From positions 10,089,211 through 10,153,210 of the forward strand of contig NC_037264.1 of NCBI RefSeq assembly GCF_000002425.4: a stretch of DNA of 64,000 bases, written 5' to 3'. Within the stretch, counting starts at the first letter, position 1; every line of letters starts with the position of its first letter. The translations under genes and the position numbers were made by a program. Below the pieces are notes generated by a model, which did not search any database, was not told where the DNA came from, and worked only from the letters and a program-made list of their open reading frames with translations. This document shows positions 52,293 to 64,000 of this stretch, one piece after another. This DNA comes from Physcomitrium patens (taxonomy: Eukaryota; Streptophyta; Bryopsida; Funariales; Funariaceae).

Positions 52293-53780
52293 TTACTTCC
52301 TTTTATAGGAACAAGTTCTATTAGGAATGATTATTATGTATTGATAAAATTTTAAATGCCACAAATTATATTTGCCACATACTCTAACCTTTGTTCTCTT
52401 CAAAGATGGTTAATAGTGTCTCATATTAGGATAGGAAGACCACTTTGTTATTTGATTGTTATTGAGGCTTTTGAAATTTCCTTCAAATAAAATATTTGGA
52501 ACATTGTTAAGAGTTGTTCTCATTTGTGATTGCTCGTTTTACTTATTCCAGAAGAAACCTCCCAGCATAAACCCGTATAAGGAGATTCGAACACAGGAAA
52601 TGACTAGTTGCTTAAGCGTTCACGTTAGGGTCAGACAATCAATTACCTCCTGAATGTATTGTCTCTATTTCCAATATTTGAATACACAAGGAAACTATAA
52701 TCTCCTCCTTCACCTTATCGGTCTCTTCCTTACAGCAATTCAGTCATACCAATAACTACTATTTCCACCAAAATATTCACCCTCATAATCTCCAACTGTA
52801 ATACTGTGCCCTCACAACTTTCAGCACATAATTACCCTCGTTCCAATCACTGGAATTCTTCACAGAGAATTGCCATTCATATTATGGTATTTCACACAAA
52901 CACAGACTCATTCTCTCTGCTGAACTACAATCAGATTTTAGTATTCAATCTTTCTTCTTCTCAAATAATACCAATCACATTTCCATTCCATAATTCACTT
53001 CACAATATTCAAAAACTCTCAATCCTCTTATTCAAAGAAAATAACAAACAAAAGAAAAGAGGTAGCACCAAGCTTACCCCGGCTCACACTATCACAGCAA
53101 TAGCCCTGGGCTCATGACTATCACAGTCTGGCCCTCGGCTTATGACTATCACAGTCTGGCCCTCGGCTTACGACTCTCACAGTTTGGCCCTTGGCTTACG
53201 ACTCTCATAGTCTGGTATCCTAATTAACTTCTACAACTCTTATATACTTTTCTCTGATTCTCCATATTCTAACCATAATTCTATAATTAACTACTTTTAA
53301 TAACTAAATCACTCATCCGTCCTCCTGAATTTCCTATTATATGGACTATTAATATATTTTATCAATATCTTTCAAAAACGAATTAATATCTATTCTACAC
53401 CATTTCTAATAAGATCACCAAATATTAGGAGTCTCTTCCAAGGTCATAATATCAAATACATTATATCTTGCCATCTATTAGAAGAAATACATGTCATTCT
53501 TGAAGATCTTCATCTTGATTATGCTGTCTTAAAAGTTCTCATAATCGCAATGTTTCATCTGATAAGTCAATAAGTAAAAGCTCTTAAGTTTAAACTACTA
53601 GTTATTGGTTCTCCATCTCTTTAGGGTCACAAATATACATAAATTACAAAGAAGGATAGAAGGTCAAATATTATCTTCTTTGGATCTTGTTTCTTTTATA
53701 TCAAAGATTTATTCTTCTTCATCTTAGTTTTAATGGATGTAATCAATAAAAAAGCCTTAACTTTCTTTATTATATTTGTA
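52293..53780 (-). other. Extra segment before the 3' LTR of the nested element
   Basis: The nested element has about 1.4 kb between chromodomain and 3' LTR, whereas the outer element has only about 0.1 kb there. Part of it (about 52540-53220) is less AT-rich and contains a 28-bp tandem repeat. On the minus strand GTGTTCGAATCTCC near 52580 resembles a pol III B box. It is probably a further nested insertion, but no termini or target duplication could be fixed. Confidence 0.45.
53077..53213. repeat. 28-bp minisatellite, about 4-5 units
   Basis: Units of the type GGCCCTCGGCTTATGACTAT plus CACAGTCT repeat in tandem with a few substitutions (TATGACTAT versus TACGACTCT). The first unit is partial. 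Confidence 0.85.
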
Positions 53781-56700
53781 AGATTCTTTACTTATTTCCA
53801 TGTATATTTATTAATATTATATCTGCATCAATGAATAAGATATTCCAATCTTTTTTGGCACCATCTTGAATCTAAGACTTCTTCAACCTCTAATTCTTGA
53901 TTATTATCCATTTTTATAAGAAGAAGTGGTATTTATCTTCTTTTGAGATATTTATTATATTATATGGCTCAAAAAAAGATACGTGAAATACAAGGTGGAT
54001 CTTCATAGACTCCGATAGATATAATCAATAAGCCATATGATTGACTTGTCCACAAATAAAAAAAGGTTCAAGTCTATAATAGTCCAACTTGTTACAAAGA
54101 CGAGTAGTCTTGATATTGCAATGAAGTAACCATATTTTATCATACACATTAAATTATAGATATTTCTTATAATAAGCATTTGCATTAATCTTTTGTCATT
54201 CTTAAGCTCCTTTTAATTGCTCCTTCATTGTTGCATGTAGCTTTGTCAAACAGTTTGCTAAATCTTATGCCGTAGGATTATCAACTTTTAAAAAATCAAA
54301 AGTATCAAGTTGTGGATGATAACCATAATTGACAAAAAAAGATATTTATTGAATAGAAAAATATATTAAATTATTATATACAAACTCTACTAATGATAAA
54401 AAAATTGTCCAATCATCTTAATGATAATTGATTGTATACCTCAAGTATTGCTCTAAAATTTGGTTCACCCATTTTATTTGTCCATCAATTTGAGGATGAA
54501 AAGTCAAAGTAAGCTTTATATCTACTTTTAAAATCTTAAGAAAGATTCTTTAAAATCTTAATATAAATTTAGTCCCTTTATCCAATATAGAATCTTTAGT
54601 TAATTTGTGATAGCAATACATGTTAAAAAAAAGCTTAGCCATTTCTTCACCTATGATAGATTTTGTGTATGGTTCAAATATGCCATCTTAATAAAACAAT
54701 CTTCTACCAAGAATGTAGAAACATATGGACTTGAGACTAAAAGATCTATGATAAAATCCATAGAAATAGAAGACCATGGTTGTTTGAAAATAAGTAATGG
54801 CTGAAAAAAGTCTATGAGGTCAATGGCAAGGAATTTTGGATCTTGAATAAATTTTACATGATTATAAAAAGTCTTTGAGTGCCTTTCATATTTGACACTA
54901 CTAAAAATCTTTCGATATTAGCTCCAAAGTCTTGTTGTATCTAAAATGTTTGACTATTAAAAAATCATGACAAGTTTAAAGAATACATAATTTTGGCCTA
55001 CCTTTTAGAATATATAATTGTTTCTTGAAATATAATAGATTATTCTTGAATTTGAACATAGAAGTATCATGAAACTAAGAAGAATTATTCTTGATATCAT
55101 GAACAAAAAGATCAAAAGACATACTTTATTGAATTTGCTTCATAAATATTGAATCAATAATCAATGTTGATTTTATTGCTCAAAGATAAAAATGCTCCAA
55201 CTTCAAGAAAATCATTCTTTATTGATTAAAAGATATATATTTTTTTGGTACAAGATAGGAATGTCTAGAAAGTACATCCAACAAACCGTATTGTTTTCCA
55301 AGTTGATAAATGATCTTAATATCAAATCTTGATAAAGATATACTTCAAAGAGCTTGGTAACTATTCAAAACATATACTCACATGAAGTATTTTAGACTTT
55401 TGTGATCTATATATATATGGTGATCGGACTCAAGGTGTCTTTTAAATAATGATGCTATTCTTGAAATGAATTTATAATTACAAGGAGCTCTTTGTTGTGA
55501 ATCTCATAATTAATCTTAGTTGTTGAATTTTTTTTGGAATAAAAATCTATTAGATGAAATTTGTCATTAGCTCCTATTTGTAATAATACTACATCCAAGG
55601 CAAAGTTTGATGCATCTATTTCCATGAAAAATGCTTTGAAAAAGTCAATACAGTATAAGATTGGTCCAAAAGTAAATTTCTTTTTTAAAGCATCAAATGA
55701 TGTTTTAGCTACTTTACTCCACTTAAGTTTGTCTTTACAAATCAAACGTATAAGTGAAGATACAACTTAAGAAAAATTCTTGATAAAGATTTGATAGTAA
55801 TTGGTAAAGTTCAAAAGACATTGCATGTCTTTTACTGTTCTTAGAATCTTCCAATCCATGTTAGTTTGAATCTTCTTTGGATCCATCATTAGTCCTTTGT
55901 TGGAAATGATGTATTTTAGGAAGTTAACTTAAATAATATGGAATATATACTTTTTTAATTTAGCATATAATCCTGTATCTCTAAGTTTTTGTAATACACA
56001 ACAAACATGAACTTCATGCTCTTTTATATTCTTAGAATAGATTAAAATATCACCTAAATAATAGATTATAAAATCATCAAGAAACTTAAGATAATTTCAT
56101 TTATTACATATTGAAAAGCAGTCAATATATTTGTGAGTCCAAAAGGCATGACATTATATTCAAAATACCCACACCTAATTCAAAACATAATTTTTCATTC
56201 ATCTCTTTTTTAATATGTACCAAATTACATGCTCCTTATAGATCTATTTTGTACAAATCTTTATTTGATTGAATTGATCAAGAAGTCTTGAAATCAAAGG
56301 TAGAAAATACCTAATTTTGATGGTAATCTTACTGAGTCCTTAATAGTTCACATACATCCATAGAGATCCATCCTTTTTCTTCACAAATAATATATGAGTC
56401 TTAACTAGAGATTTAGAATGGTGTATGAAGTTTTTAGTCAAGTTCTTCTTAATATACTCCTTGAATGTAATCAACTTATTTTATGATAAGTTATAGATTG
56501 GTTCAAAGAGTGGTTAAGTTCTTTTGTGAAGATTGATGGATCAATCATAAAAACAATATTTTAGAAGAATATCTATATTTTTTATTTCAAAAATATCTTA
56601 AGAATCTTGATATTGGCTAGGAATATTACTTGATGGCTTTTCACTATCAAAAATAGATGTGATATATATAGCAAAAGGTATTCCTTCTTTTGCAACATAC

Positions 56701-58502
56701 ATGAAAGCTCTCGCACCTATCAGTAAGGATTTGGATATATTAGACTTATATATTTTTATTTGACTAATGAGATTTTAGATTAAATTATCAAAAAAATTAA
56801 GGTTATAAGAAATATAATCTATCTAAGGATTATATTTTCTTAATCAAGATAATTTTAAAATAATTAGATTGAATAGAGATCTTATTATATTAAATATTAC
56901 TAAGCTATTATGATCTTTAATTTCTACATCTAAAAGAATAATATCATGTGTAAAATCTTCAAAAGATAGCAAACAACCATCTATGACTTCTACATATATA
57001 GGTTTAATTTTCTTGACTAACAATTTTTCTTGTTTTTTGACAAAATCTTTGTTTATAAAATAGAAAGAAGCTTTTGAATCTAAAAAGGTTAAGACTTTGT
57101 GATTTTTTTTTTGTTCTAAATAAAATTTTATTATAAAATAAGATAAGGGATTTGTAGAAAAAATAAGACCTTTATTAGGAGTTATATAAGATTCCAGCCA
57201 TATGGTCTTTATTATAATTGGAAAAACTTATTTTTTGATACATTGTCTTCTTTCGCAACCATGCTTCTTATTTTATCATTGCATTGTTTCTTTAGACAAT
57301 ATTGAGTAGTGTGTTTAGCTTCTCCATAATATAAGCATAAGCCTTCTTAATATCATTGAGACTTTTTCTATTTTGTGAAAAATTTAAAATATAACATAAC
57401 AATTTGTAATAGTTTTGGCCATGATAAATAAGTTTTTGAAAACTTGAGAGCTGCCATTATTATTTGACTTATTTCTCTTCAATCAAGTCTTTATTTTTAA
57501 TGTCTTTTAAATAATCATTTATTACATATAATAGCTTGAATAATAAATTATTTCAAAGATTTGTCCTTCAGCATTGTCAATAACAAATCTTTGACATTAT
57601 CCTTCAATTCATATCAAAATTGATTGATAAGGACTTTGTTATTTCAATCCACTTCCCAAATAAGGTTTTGGAATTCAACAGCATATATGGTGGCTAATCA
57701 TGATCCTTATTGAAAAAATAAGAGCTTGATCTTTGCCATTATTTTTTTATTATTTTTTCTAAATATAGCTATATTCACTTCTAGGAATGAATTCAAATGA
57801 TAAAAGAGTGGTGAATCTTTTTTCATTAAAAAAATAAAGGAAAAAAGAGCACTTCTTAATGGAAGCATCCTTATAAATCTGACTTGAGTAAATCCATTAA
57901 GATATTAGAAAGGATACAATCTTAGATAGAGCTTAACTTGTTACAAAAATCTACAAAATTTTGATCCTGTTCCATCAAACTTCTCAGAAATATCAATCCT
58001 TGTTCCTGCCATACTTATATAAGCAAAATTCCTTGGATTTGGTTGTGAGGATAATCTATTTGCTTCCTTCATTTGCATAACTTCTTACCACAAACTCTGA
58101 ACTTCTTCCATAAGCATACAAATAGTACCTCTATTATTCATATTAAAAATATATAAAATTTCTATTCTTAGAAGATTGATAAGCTCATGAAGATTTCTGA
58201 TAGTTGTAAAACTATTCTTACTTCCGTTGAGATTAGTATCCATAATCTTTCCTTCTATAGTCGACTCAAATAAATTCAAAAAGTTAAATTAAAAGAAGAT
58301 AATTTGAAATCTCTAATATCAAATGAATATTTCTACAAAGAAAGATAATCTACTTTTTTTTTAGAAAATATTACTATTAGAAAATAAGATTATTTGTTTA
58401 AAGATCAGTAATTTATAATCTTCAAAATATAATAAGAAAAGTAAGATAATCCACTCATTTCTAAAATAAGACAAAAATATTAAGTTAAAATTTTTGTCAA
58501 AC
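53781..58502 (-). pseudogene. Nested Ty3/gypsy chromodomain element, gag-pol remnant
   Basis: Read on the minus strand it follows the same order as the outer element. Gag lies at 58279-58085 (KIMDTNLNGSKNSFTTIRNL). Protease lies near 57080, RT about 56500-55870, RNase H 55745-55455 (DASNFALDVVLLQIGANDKF) and integrase about 54950-54200. A chromodomain remnant lies near 53930-53790 (EVEEVLDSR). It is the same family as the outer element but clearly diverged, with many stops and frameshifts. The sequence after its 5' LTR (TTTGACAA) is shared with the outer element at the same place. Confidence 0.85.
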
Positions 58503-59041
58503 TATCAAGGACATGAATCTCAAAGAAAGAAATCCTTAATACACTCTTATATCATTAAAAAGAATTAGAAAGTCACTCAAAGATGATATAATATTGAACC
58601 AGAATGGCTATTGCTAAAAACTAAAAAACTAAAAAGTCTTGAAATAAGACTATGGATTAAAAAGATATTAAAAAGAGTGAAGAAGGCTTCACTCTTGCCT
58701 CTATATATATTCTTAACTTGGAGCTATGTAACAATATCCTATAAGACCTCCAAAATGTGTTGACTTTGCAAGACACAAATCTTAACTTGCAAGGCAAGTT
58801 TTCTTTATGTGAGCCACATAGTTAACTTGTTCTATAAGTTAAAAATACGTGGTTAATTTGTTGATCAAGTTTTTAACCTATCAATCAATTATAAACACAT
58901 ATAAAGTCAAAGTAGCATCTATGAAGCTTTTAAGAAGCATTTCTAAATAATATTATGAAATAAATTTATTTTTATCTATTTTTACTTATGTTTACCTAAT
59001 TATATAGATACTTTTTAGCATATGAATGTATATCCGTGATA
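58503..59041 (-). mobile_element. 5' LTR of nested Ty3/gypsy element
   Basis: 539 bp, the same length as its partner at 51754 and as the solo LTR at 25142. On the minus strand it starts TATCACGGATATAC and ends GTCCTTGATA. By eye the two LTRs differ at many sites, so the nested insertion is not recent. Confidence 0.85.
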
Positions 59042-59149
59042 CTTGAGGCTTTTTATGAATAACATCCATCAAAATCAAGATGAAGAATTACAAGATCCGA
59101 GAAAGATGATGATTGCTCTTTATAAAATTTATTTCTAGAAAGAGAAGAA
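59042..59149 (+). mobile_element. 3' tail of the outer element with polypurine tract
   Basis: This 108-bp piece continues the outer element after the nested insertion: GAGGCTTTTTATGAATAAC matches the region after the chromodomain in the nested copy. It ends in AGAAAGAGAAGAA, a clear polypurine tract abutting the 3' LTR. Confidence 0.8.
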
Positions 59150-59657
59150 TGCCATAGATATATATATATTTACTCTAATATTTACCTATATAATTAAATA
59201 GAGGTAAATAAAAATAAACTTATTTTATAATATTTTCTAATGATACTATTTTGAATTTACATATATTTGTAGTTGATTAATAGGTTAGAAACTTAGTCAA
59301 AAAATTAAGAATGTGTTGATAGCTTACAAAACAAGCTAATTATATAATGCACATATAAAAAACTTGCCTTGCAAATTAAAATATGTGTCTTGCAAAGTCA
59401 ATATGTTTTGGAGGTCTTATAGGACATTATAACCTAGCTCCTAGTTAAAAATATATTTGGAGATAAGAATAAAGCCTTTTTTATAATTATCAATTCTTTT
59501 TTAGTTTTTAGTCTTATTTCAAGATTTTCTAATCTTTTTTTCTTTAATAATAGCCATTCTAGTTTAATATTATATCATCTTAGAGTGATTTTTTAGTCTT
59601 TTTGAGTGACACAAGAATGTATTGAGATTTTCTTCTTCAAGTTTCATATTCTTGATA
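59150..59657 (+). mobile_element. 3' LTR of outer Ty3/gypsy element
   Basis: 508 bp in plus orientation, starting TGCCATAGATAT directly after the polypurine tract and ending TTCTTGATA. It is followed by CATTG, the right target site. Confidence 0.83.
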
Positions 59658-60154
59658 CATTGGATGTGATGTTTGAATTTTTCTTATCTCTTTTTATATC
59701 CACAAATCTATGAGGAATTATGAACTCATCACATATATGGACTTTATCTTATTTTTAGATTGTAAGTATAGTTGGGGCATTACTGCCAATTAATCCAAAT
59801 ACATATTGTCATCCAACCTAATATGATTTGTACTAGCTAAGTTTTTCTAATCAATACATACATATATACATAGTCCAGTTAAGCTAGCATGTGGGTTTTA
59901 TTCTACCTCTTGCTGTCTTAACTAAATTGCAGTATATGAAATGCCAAAAAGTTATCTACAACTTGCAAAAATACCTTCAATATATTAAATAGTTATTTTT
60001 TTATCCTTGTGATTATCCATCCTTGTATAATAGACTTATATCAATTTTTCTTTACGAAGTTTCAATTGTATATCATAATTCACATATAGTTTGTGATAAG
60101 ACTATCCAAAAGTTTGTTTTATAATTCACTCAATTCTTATGGGAAGTTAGGAGT

Positions 60155-60156
<2 letters not shown>

Positions 60157-60190
<34 letters not shown>
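60157..60190. repeat. (AT)n microsatellite
   Basis: Uninterrupted AT run. Confidence 0.95.
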
Positions 60191-60198
<8 letters not shown>

Positions 60199-62991
60199 TT
60201 ATAACTGAAATATCAAGCTCAATCACTTCTTACAAGCACACTAATTGTATTGGATCCAATTAGAAGTAGCCAAACAATGTGACAAGTTGTAATATAAATG
60301 GATAAATAAATATTTTTATTTCCTTGCTTTCCACACCTACTTCATTATTCATATGATTATAGGTAACATTGATTTTTTTGTAGAAGAAATTAACTCTCAA
60401 CCATAACATGTTTTGAGTCTAAATTAATTTAGTACCATGCAGCTTATGCTCTTTTTTGCATATGACAGTTGTCTTTGCCATGTATTGTCAAAAATATTTT
60501 TTTAATTCTTTTTTCTTGATATATATCATTTAATCTTTGTATATTTTGAATCAATAATATAATTTTTATGTATTAGTTTAAAGGAAGGAAGATATCTTAA
60601 CCTCTAAGATTGCTATCTATTTTTTTCTTCTAAACTTTTTCCATCTCTTTTTGTTGATTGAGCTAAAGAGAGTAATTGTACTTCAAAGAGTTCAATCATT
60701 AATTATTTCTTGTAATTATTTATTTAACATCTAATTTTAGAAGAATTTTTTTGATGCTTCATTAATTAATTGATCAAACAATAGTGTGTCTTGGTTCATT
60801 AATTAATTAGAATCAATTTATTGGATGTTATTATCCTATTGAGTTTCTATAGATATAAATCAAGACATGTAATTTTTATTGAGATTGATATATGTTTGCA
60901 TTGCCTTAAAGCCAAAAGGTACCAATGGCGGTTCTGGCATCATGTCTTTTGATAGATGTGCTTTGATATTGCTTCTTTCAACTCCCTAACTTCTTCTATT
61001 CTTGAAGCTTCTTTTGTCTAGTCCATCTATCTCAAGGTGATTTATAGGTTGAATTGGAGGTCTTTAATTGTCACTAGCTAATACTATTCTTCCATTAGCA
61101 TGCTACTAATTTGTGTATTAATGACAATATATTGGTCATATTATATTGATTGCATCTTAAATTCAATTATTACATTTTTAATTTCAAGTCATTATGTTTT
61201 AGAGTTGACCAAAAGAGCAATGGATCCTTGTCATTCCTATTCCAATTGTGATACTATTGTCATAGCTATATCATTCAATGCATTACATTTTCTGCCATTC
61301 AAATCATTCTTTATTTCATTCAACTCATTAATATTATAAAATTTGCTTAAATTAAGAGAAGATTTCTACTTCTGACTCTTTTTCTTGCTTAGTTGTGTCA
61401 TCCATTCTGAACTCTTTTGCTACAGATCTTTGTTATTTACTATGTCAAATTTTGACCTATATTTTTTAAAAGATTTTGACTACCACTCCTCATTAAGCTG
61501 CCTATGCTTGCAACAAACTCCATATTCAAAATTTCAAGTAGAGGGGCTATTTTTTTTTATTTATGAAGTAATAGAAGGATTTCATACATCCCCATTTTAT
61601 CCTAGTTCTCTTATCCTAAGATACATGACTTTTTTATGGTTTTTTGCTAGTTTAGAGATAGAGTTGCTAGAGATTGCATGTTTGTTGCTACTATTTGTTT
61701 CTATTGATGAATTATTGAGCATTTTCTTACTAAGTGTGCTATAGATAAATAATACCTACATGTAATCAGAAGATTGTCATAGTCGACTTGTATGTAGACA
61801 ATCTTTCTAGATATTGGATTAAATACTCTTATAATAAAATTGTATAAACTTTCATTTATAAGTGCAATACAAAACCTTTGGTTTGCCTTGTATTTGTTAC
61901 TTTTATTCCTTCTTATTACAATATTGAGGTTTTGGACAATGTCACATGTAGTGTTTACAAATTCATTTGGTATTGATTCATATTAATAGGTTGATTGGGA
62001 TTGAACTTTGCCATTCATAGCTAGAAAATGTAAGTACTCCACAATGAGATGTGAAAGATTTTTATAAGGATGTTTTGCAACATTACTTCATCTTTCTTTA
62101 TTACCTAAAAAAACCTATATTCAAGGTTCCAATTAAGTTACATCTCTTCTTTTGGCATTGTTTTTAATAATCCAATCCATTCTTATTGGAACTTTGTGGT
62201 AGATCAACTTGCTTCAAAATATGCTATTATTATATACCTTTATAAGTAATTTATTTCAAATTTTATTTTTTTTGTTTAATCTAACTTTAATTATGTATAT
62301 ATTTAATAAAAACCTTATATTGCTTCTAGTCAGGCCATCAAGTAATTTCTCACTTAGGACCATGGAAGTAGGATAAATAGGTGTAAATTTATCCAAGTTG
62401 TCTATGGAGGCTATCAACTCCAATTCTATTCTATCACCTTATTGCATTCATTCTATCCGCCTCCTTTCTTCTAATAAAATAGATACCACTTGAGTGTGGA
62501 CCATTTTGGACTTGAATATATTTGCATACAATATCATATTGTTACTACCTTTGCATGGTTGTGTTGCTATAGTAATAAGCTTAATTATTTTTTACTCAAA
62601 TAAAATCTAATTACATCACAATTCCATTTCAATCATTCTTTTTTTTTTACAAATAATTTTATTATATGGTGTGATTTTCTATCTAAAAATATACTAGATA
62701 CCAAGCTATAGAGAATTTAGCTTTAATTTATTTACCAAGCTCCAATAAATAATTTATTCTTATTATAGATGATAAATAAATATAGTAATATAAAAAAATT
62801 CTATTAATAAAATATTTTATATTTAAGAAGATTGATACATAAGATTTTTTAGAGAATCTAAAAAATTTCTAACATCTTTTGCTATACCCAATCATAGCTA
62901 ATCATTTGTTTGTAAGTTAGATTTTCAATAATCTCAAAGAAAAACCATAACCTCTTTTCAAAAATTCATATTTATATCATAATTTTATTAT

Positions 62992-62993
<2 letters not shown>

Positions 62994-63061
<68 letters not shown>
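62994..63061. repeat. (CT)n(AT)n compound microsatellite
   Basis: About 20 CT units pass directly into about 14 TA units. Confidence 0.95.
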
Positions 63062-63065
<4 letters not shown>

Positions 63066-64000
63066 ACTGCCAAAAATTCTTTTACTTTGTATAAAATGTC
63101 TAAATTATAATAAAATCCTTTCAAAATATTTTCTTCTTGCAAAGGATTTTCCTTTTTAAACTTTAGAATTTCATATCTCTTAATTTAATTATTTATTTTT
63201 TTCAAATTTTTAGATAATATAGTTTATATTCTTAAGTTTTATAAAAAAAATAAAAATAAATAAATAAAGCTACTATAAATTATTTGGCATCTTAGAAACC
63301 TTAGTAGCTACTCTAAATCCTAATTTAGAAGCATTTAAATACTATTTTCTTCATATCTCAAAAATCCAAAATTTAAATATTATAAAATTTGTTGTGTAGC
63401 TTTAAAATATAATAATACACATTTGTAAAAAATTTTAGCTAAAGATTCATCCAAATGCCTAAGATATGGCTAAAACCAAACATCTCATGAAATTGGTTCA
63501 TTGACAAACTTCAAATTAAAAGCATTGTCTTCAAGTAGTAATTGCTCTTCTAAATCAACTCCAAAATTATTTATTTTTTGCATGCAAAATGTAGTTTTTT
63601 AAACCAACTTTTTAATTGCACAATCCAATCTTCCAAAGCCCTTTGTACGCATGTGCTATACCCCAAATAATGACAATAGATACAAAATCGACACTTTAAC
63701 TTTGAGCGCTTATATCTCTTTTATAAAAACTCCAAATCATATAAACTTTTTACCAAAATTGTATCTAAAATCCTAAACTTTACGATCTTAATCTCTGATG
63801 TTTAAATGGTATTAAAAGAGAAACCTTAATTCCTAATAAGGCCTTGGGTAGCCTCCTTGAAGTCCATTGGACAAGACTTTTGGCCAATAAAAATAAAAAA
63901 AATTTATTATCCATCTCCATTCATCTATATGATTGGTCTAACTATCTTTTTTTATACAAAAATCCTTCTTTAATTCTTTTTCTAATAAGTTTTGCATGGC

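Larger units (their letters stand above)
59658..64000. other. AT-rich DNA with weakly repeat-like stretches
   Basis: No supported gene. Stretches at 60900-61750 and 62330-62560 are less AT-rich and could be very old transposon coding remnants, but no domain was recognised on either strand. Microsatellites are listed separately. Confidence 0.45.

Noticed and set aside
51754-59041. An inversion or an element with inverted LTRs
   Set aside because: The outer element resumes after 59041 with its own tail, polypurine tract and LTR, and near-matching target sites bound both levels; nesting explains it fully.
61100-61744. ORFs of 79 and 119 codons
   Set aside because: Hydrophobic composition follows from AT-rich DNA; no recognised family on either strand.
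1-64000. CRISPR arrays, bacterial operons, organelle inserts, rRNA genes
   Set aside because: None seen; no spaced direct-repeat arrays, and no plastid, mitochondrial or rRNA sequence was recognised.

Overview
The window looks like nuclear DNA of a land plant. Spliced genes with GT-AG introns and 5'-UTR introns sit in islands of moderate GC. They are separated by very AT-rich stretches holding old retrotransposons and microsatellites. The gene families (IQD calmodulin-binding protein, plant-type deoxynucleoside kinase with a helix-hairpin-helix N-terminal part, F-box protein, VIMAG-type membrane protein, eIF3j) are plant families. The AT-rich background and short intron-rich genes suggest a bryophyte, perhaps a moss, but this is inference; no sequence marker fixes the species.

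Layout. 0.5-1.5 kb: a 1,038-bp fragment copied from the IQD gene at 37.5-38.6 kb, in inverted orientation and with introns. 4.5-9.9 kb: an island with a GLUTAMINE DUMPER-like single-pass membrane protein, with a triple G-box array about 1.3 kb upstream. 9.9-15.3 kb: AT-rich, no genes. 15.3-23.8 kb: an F-box gene (+) and a deoxyribonucleoside kinase gene (-, 8 coding exons), convergent. 23.8-31.4 kb: AT-rich, with one solo LTR carrying a perfect 5-bp target duplication. 31.4-35.9 kb: an eIF3j gene that keeps its exon-intron structure but carries two nonsense codons and a lost splice donor. 37-42.9 kb: the intact IQD gene (-, 7 coding exons). 42.9-46.2 kb: a decayed LINE (-). 46.5-59.7 kb: a Ty3/gypsy chromodomain retrotransposon (+) with a second copy of the same family nested inside it on the - strand. 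59.7-64 kb: AT-rich, unassigned.

The host genes are not an operon or an obvious pathway. They serve protein turnover (F-box), nucleotide salvage (kinase), calcium/calmodulin scaffolding (IQD), probably amino-acid export control (GDU-like) and translation initiation (eIF3j relic). The strongest observations are the almost perfect inverted IQD duplication, the eIF3j relic whose three lesions are all G:C to A:T, the LINE whose base composition changes abruptly in mid-element, and the evenly spaced G-box array. I did not find a convincing wholly new system.
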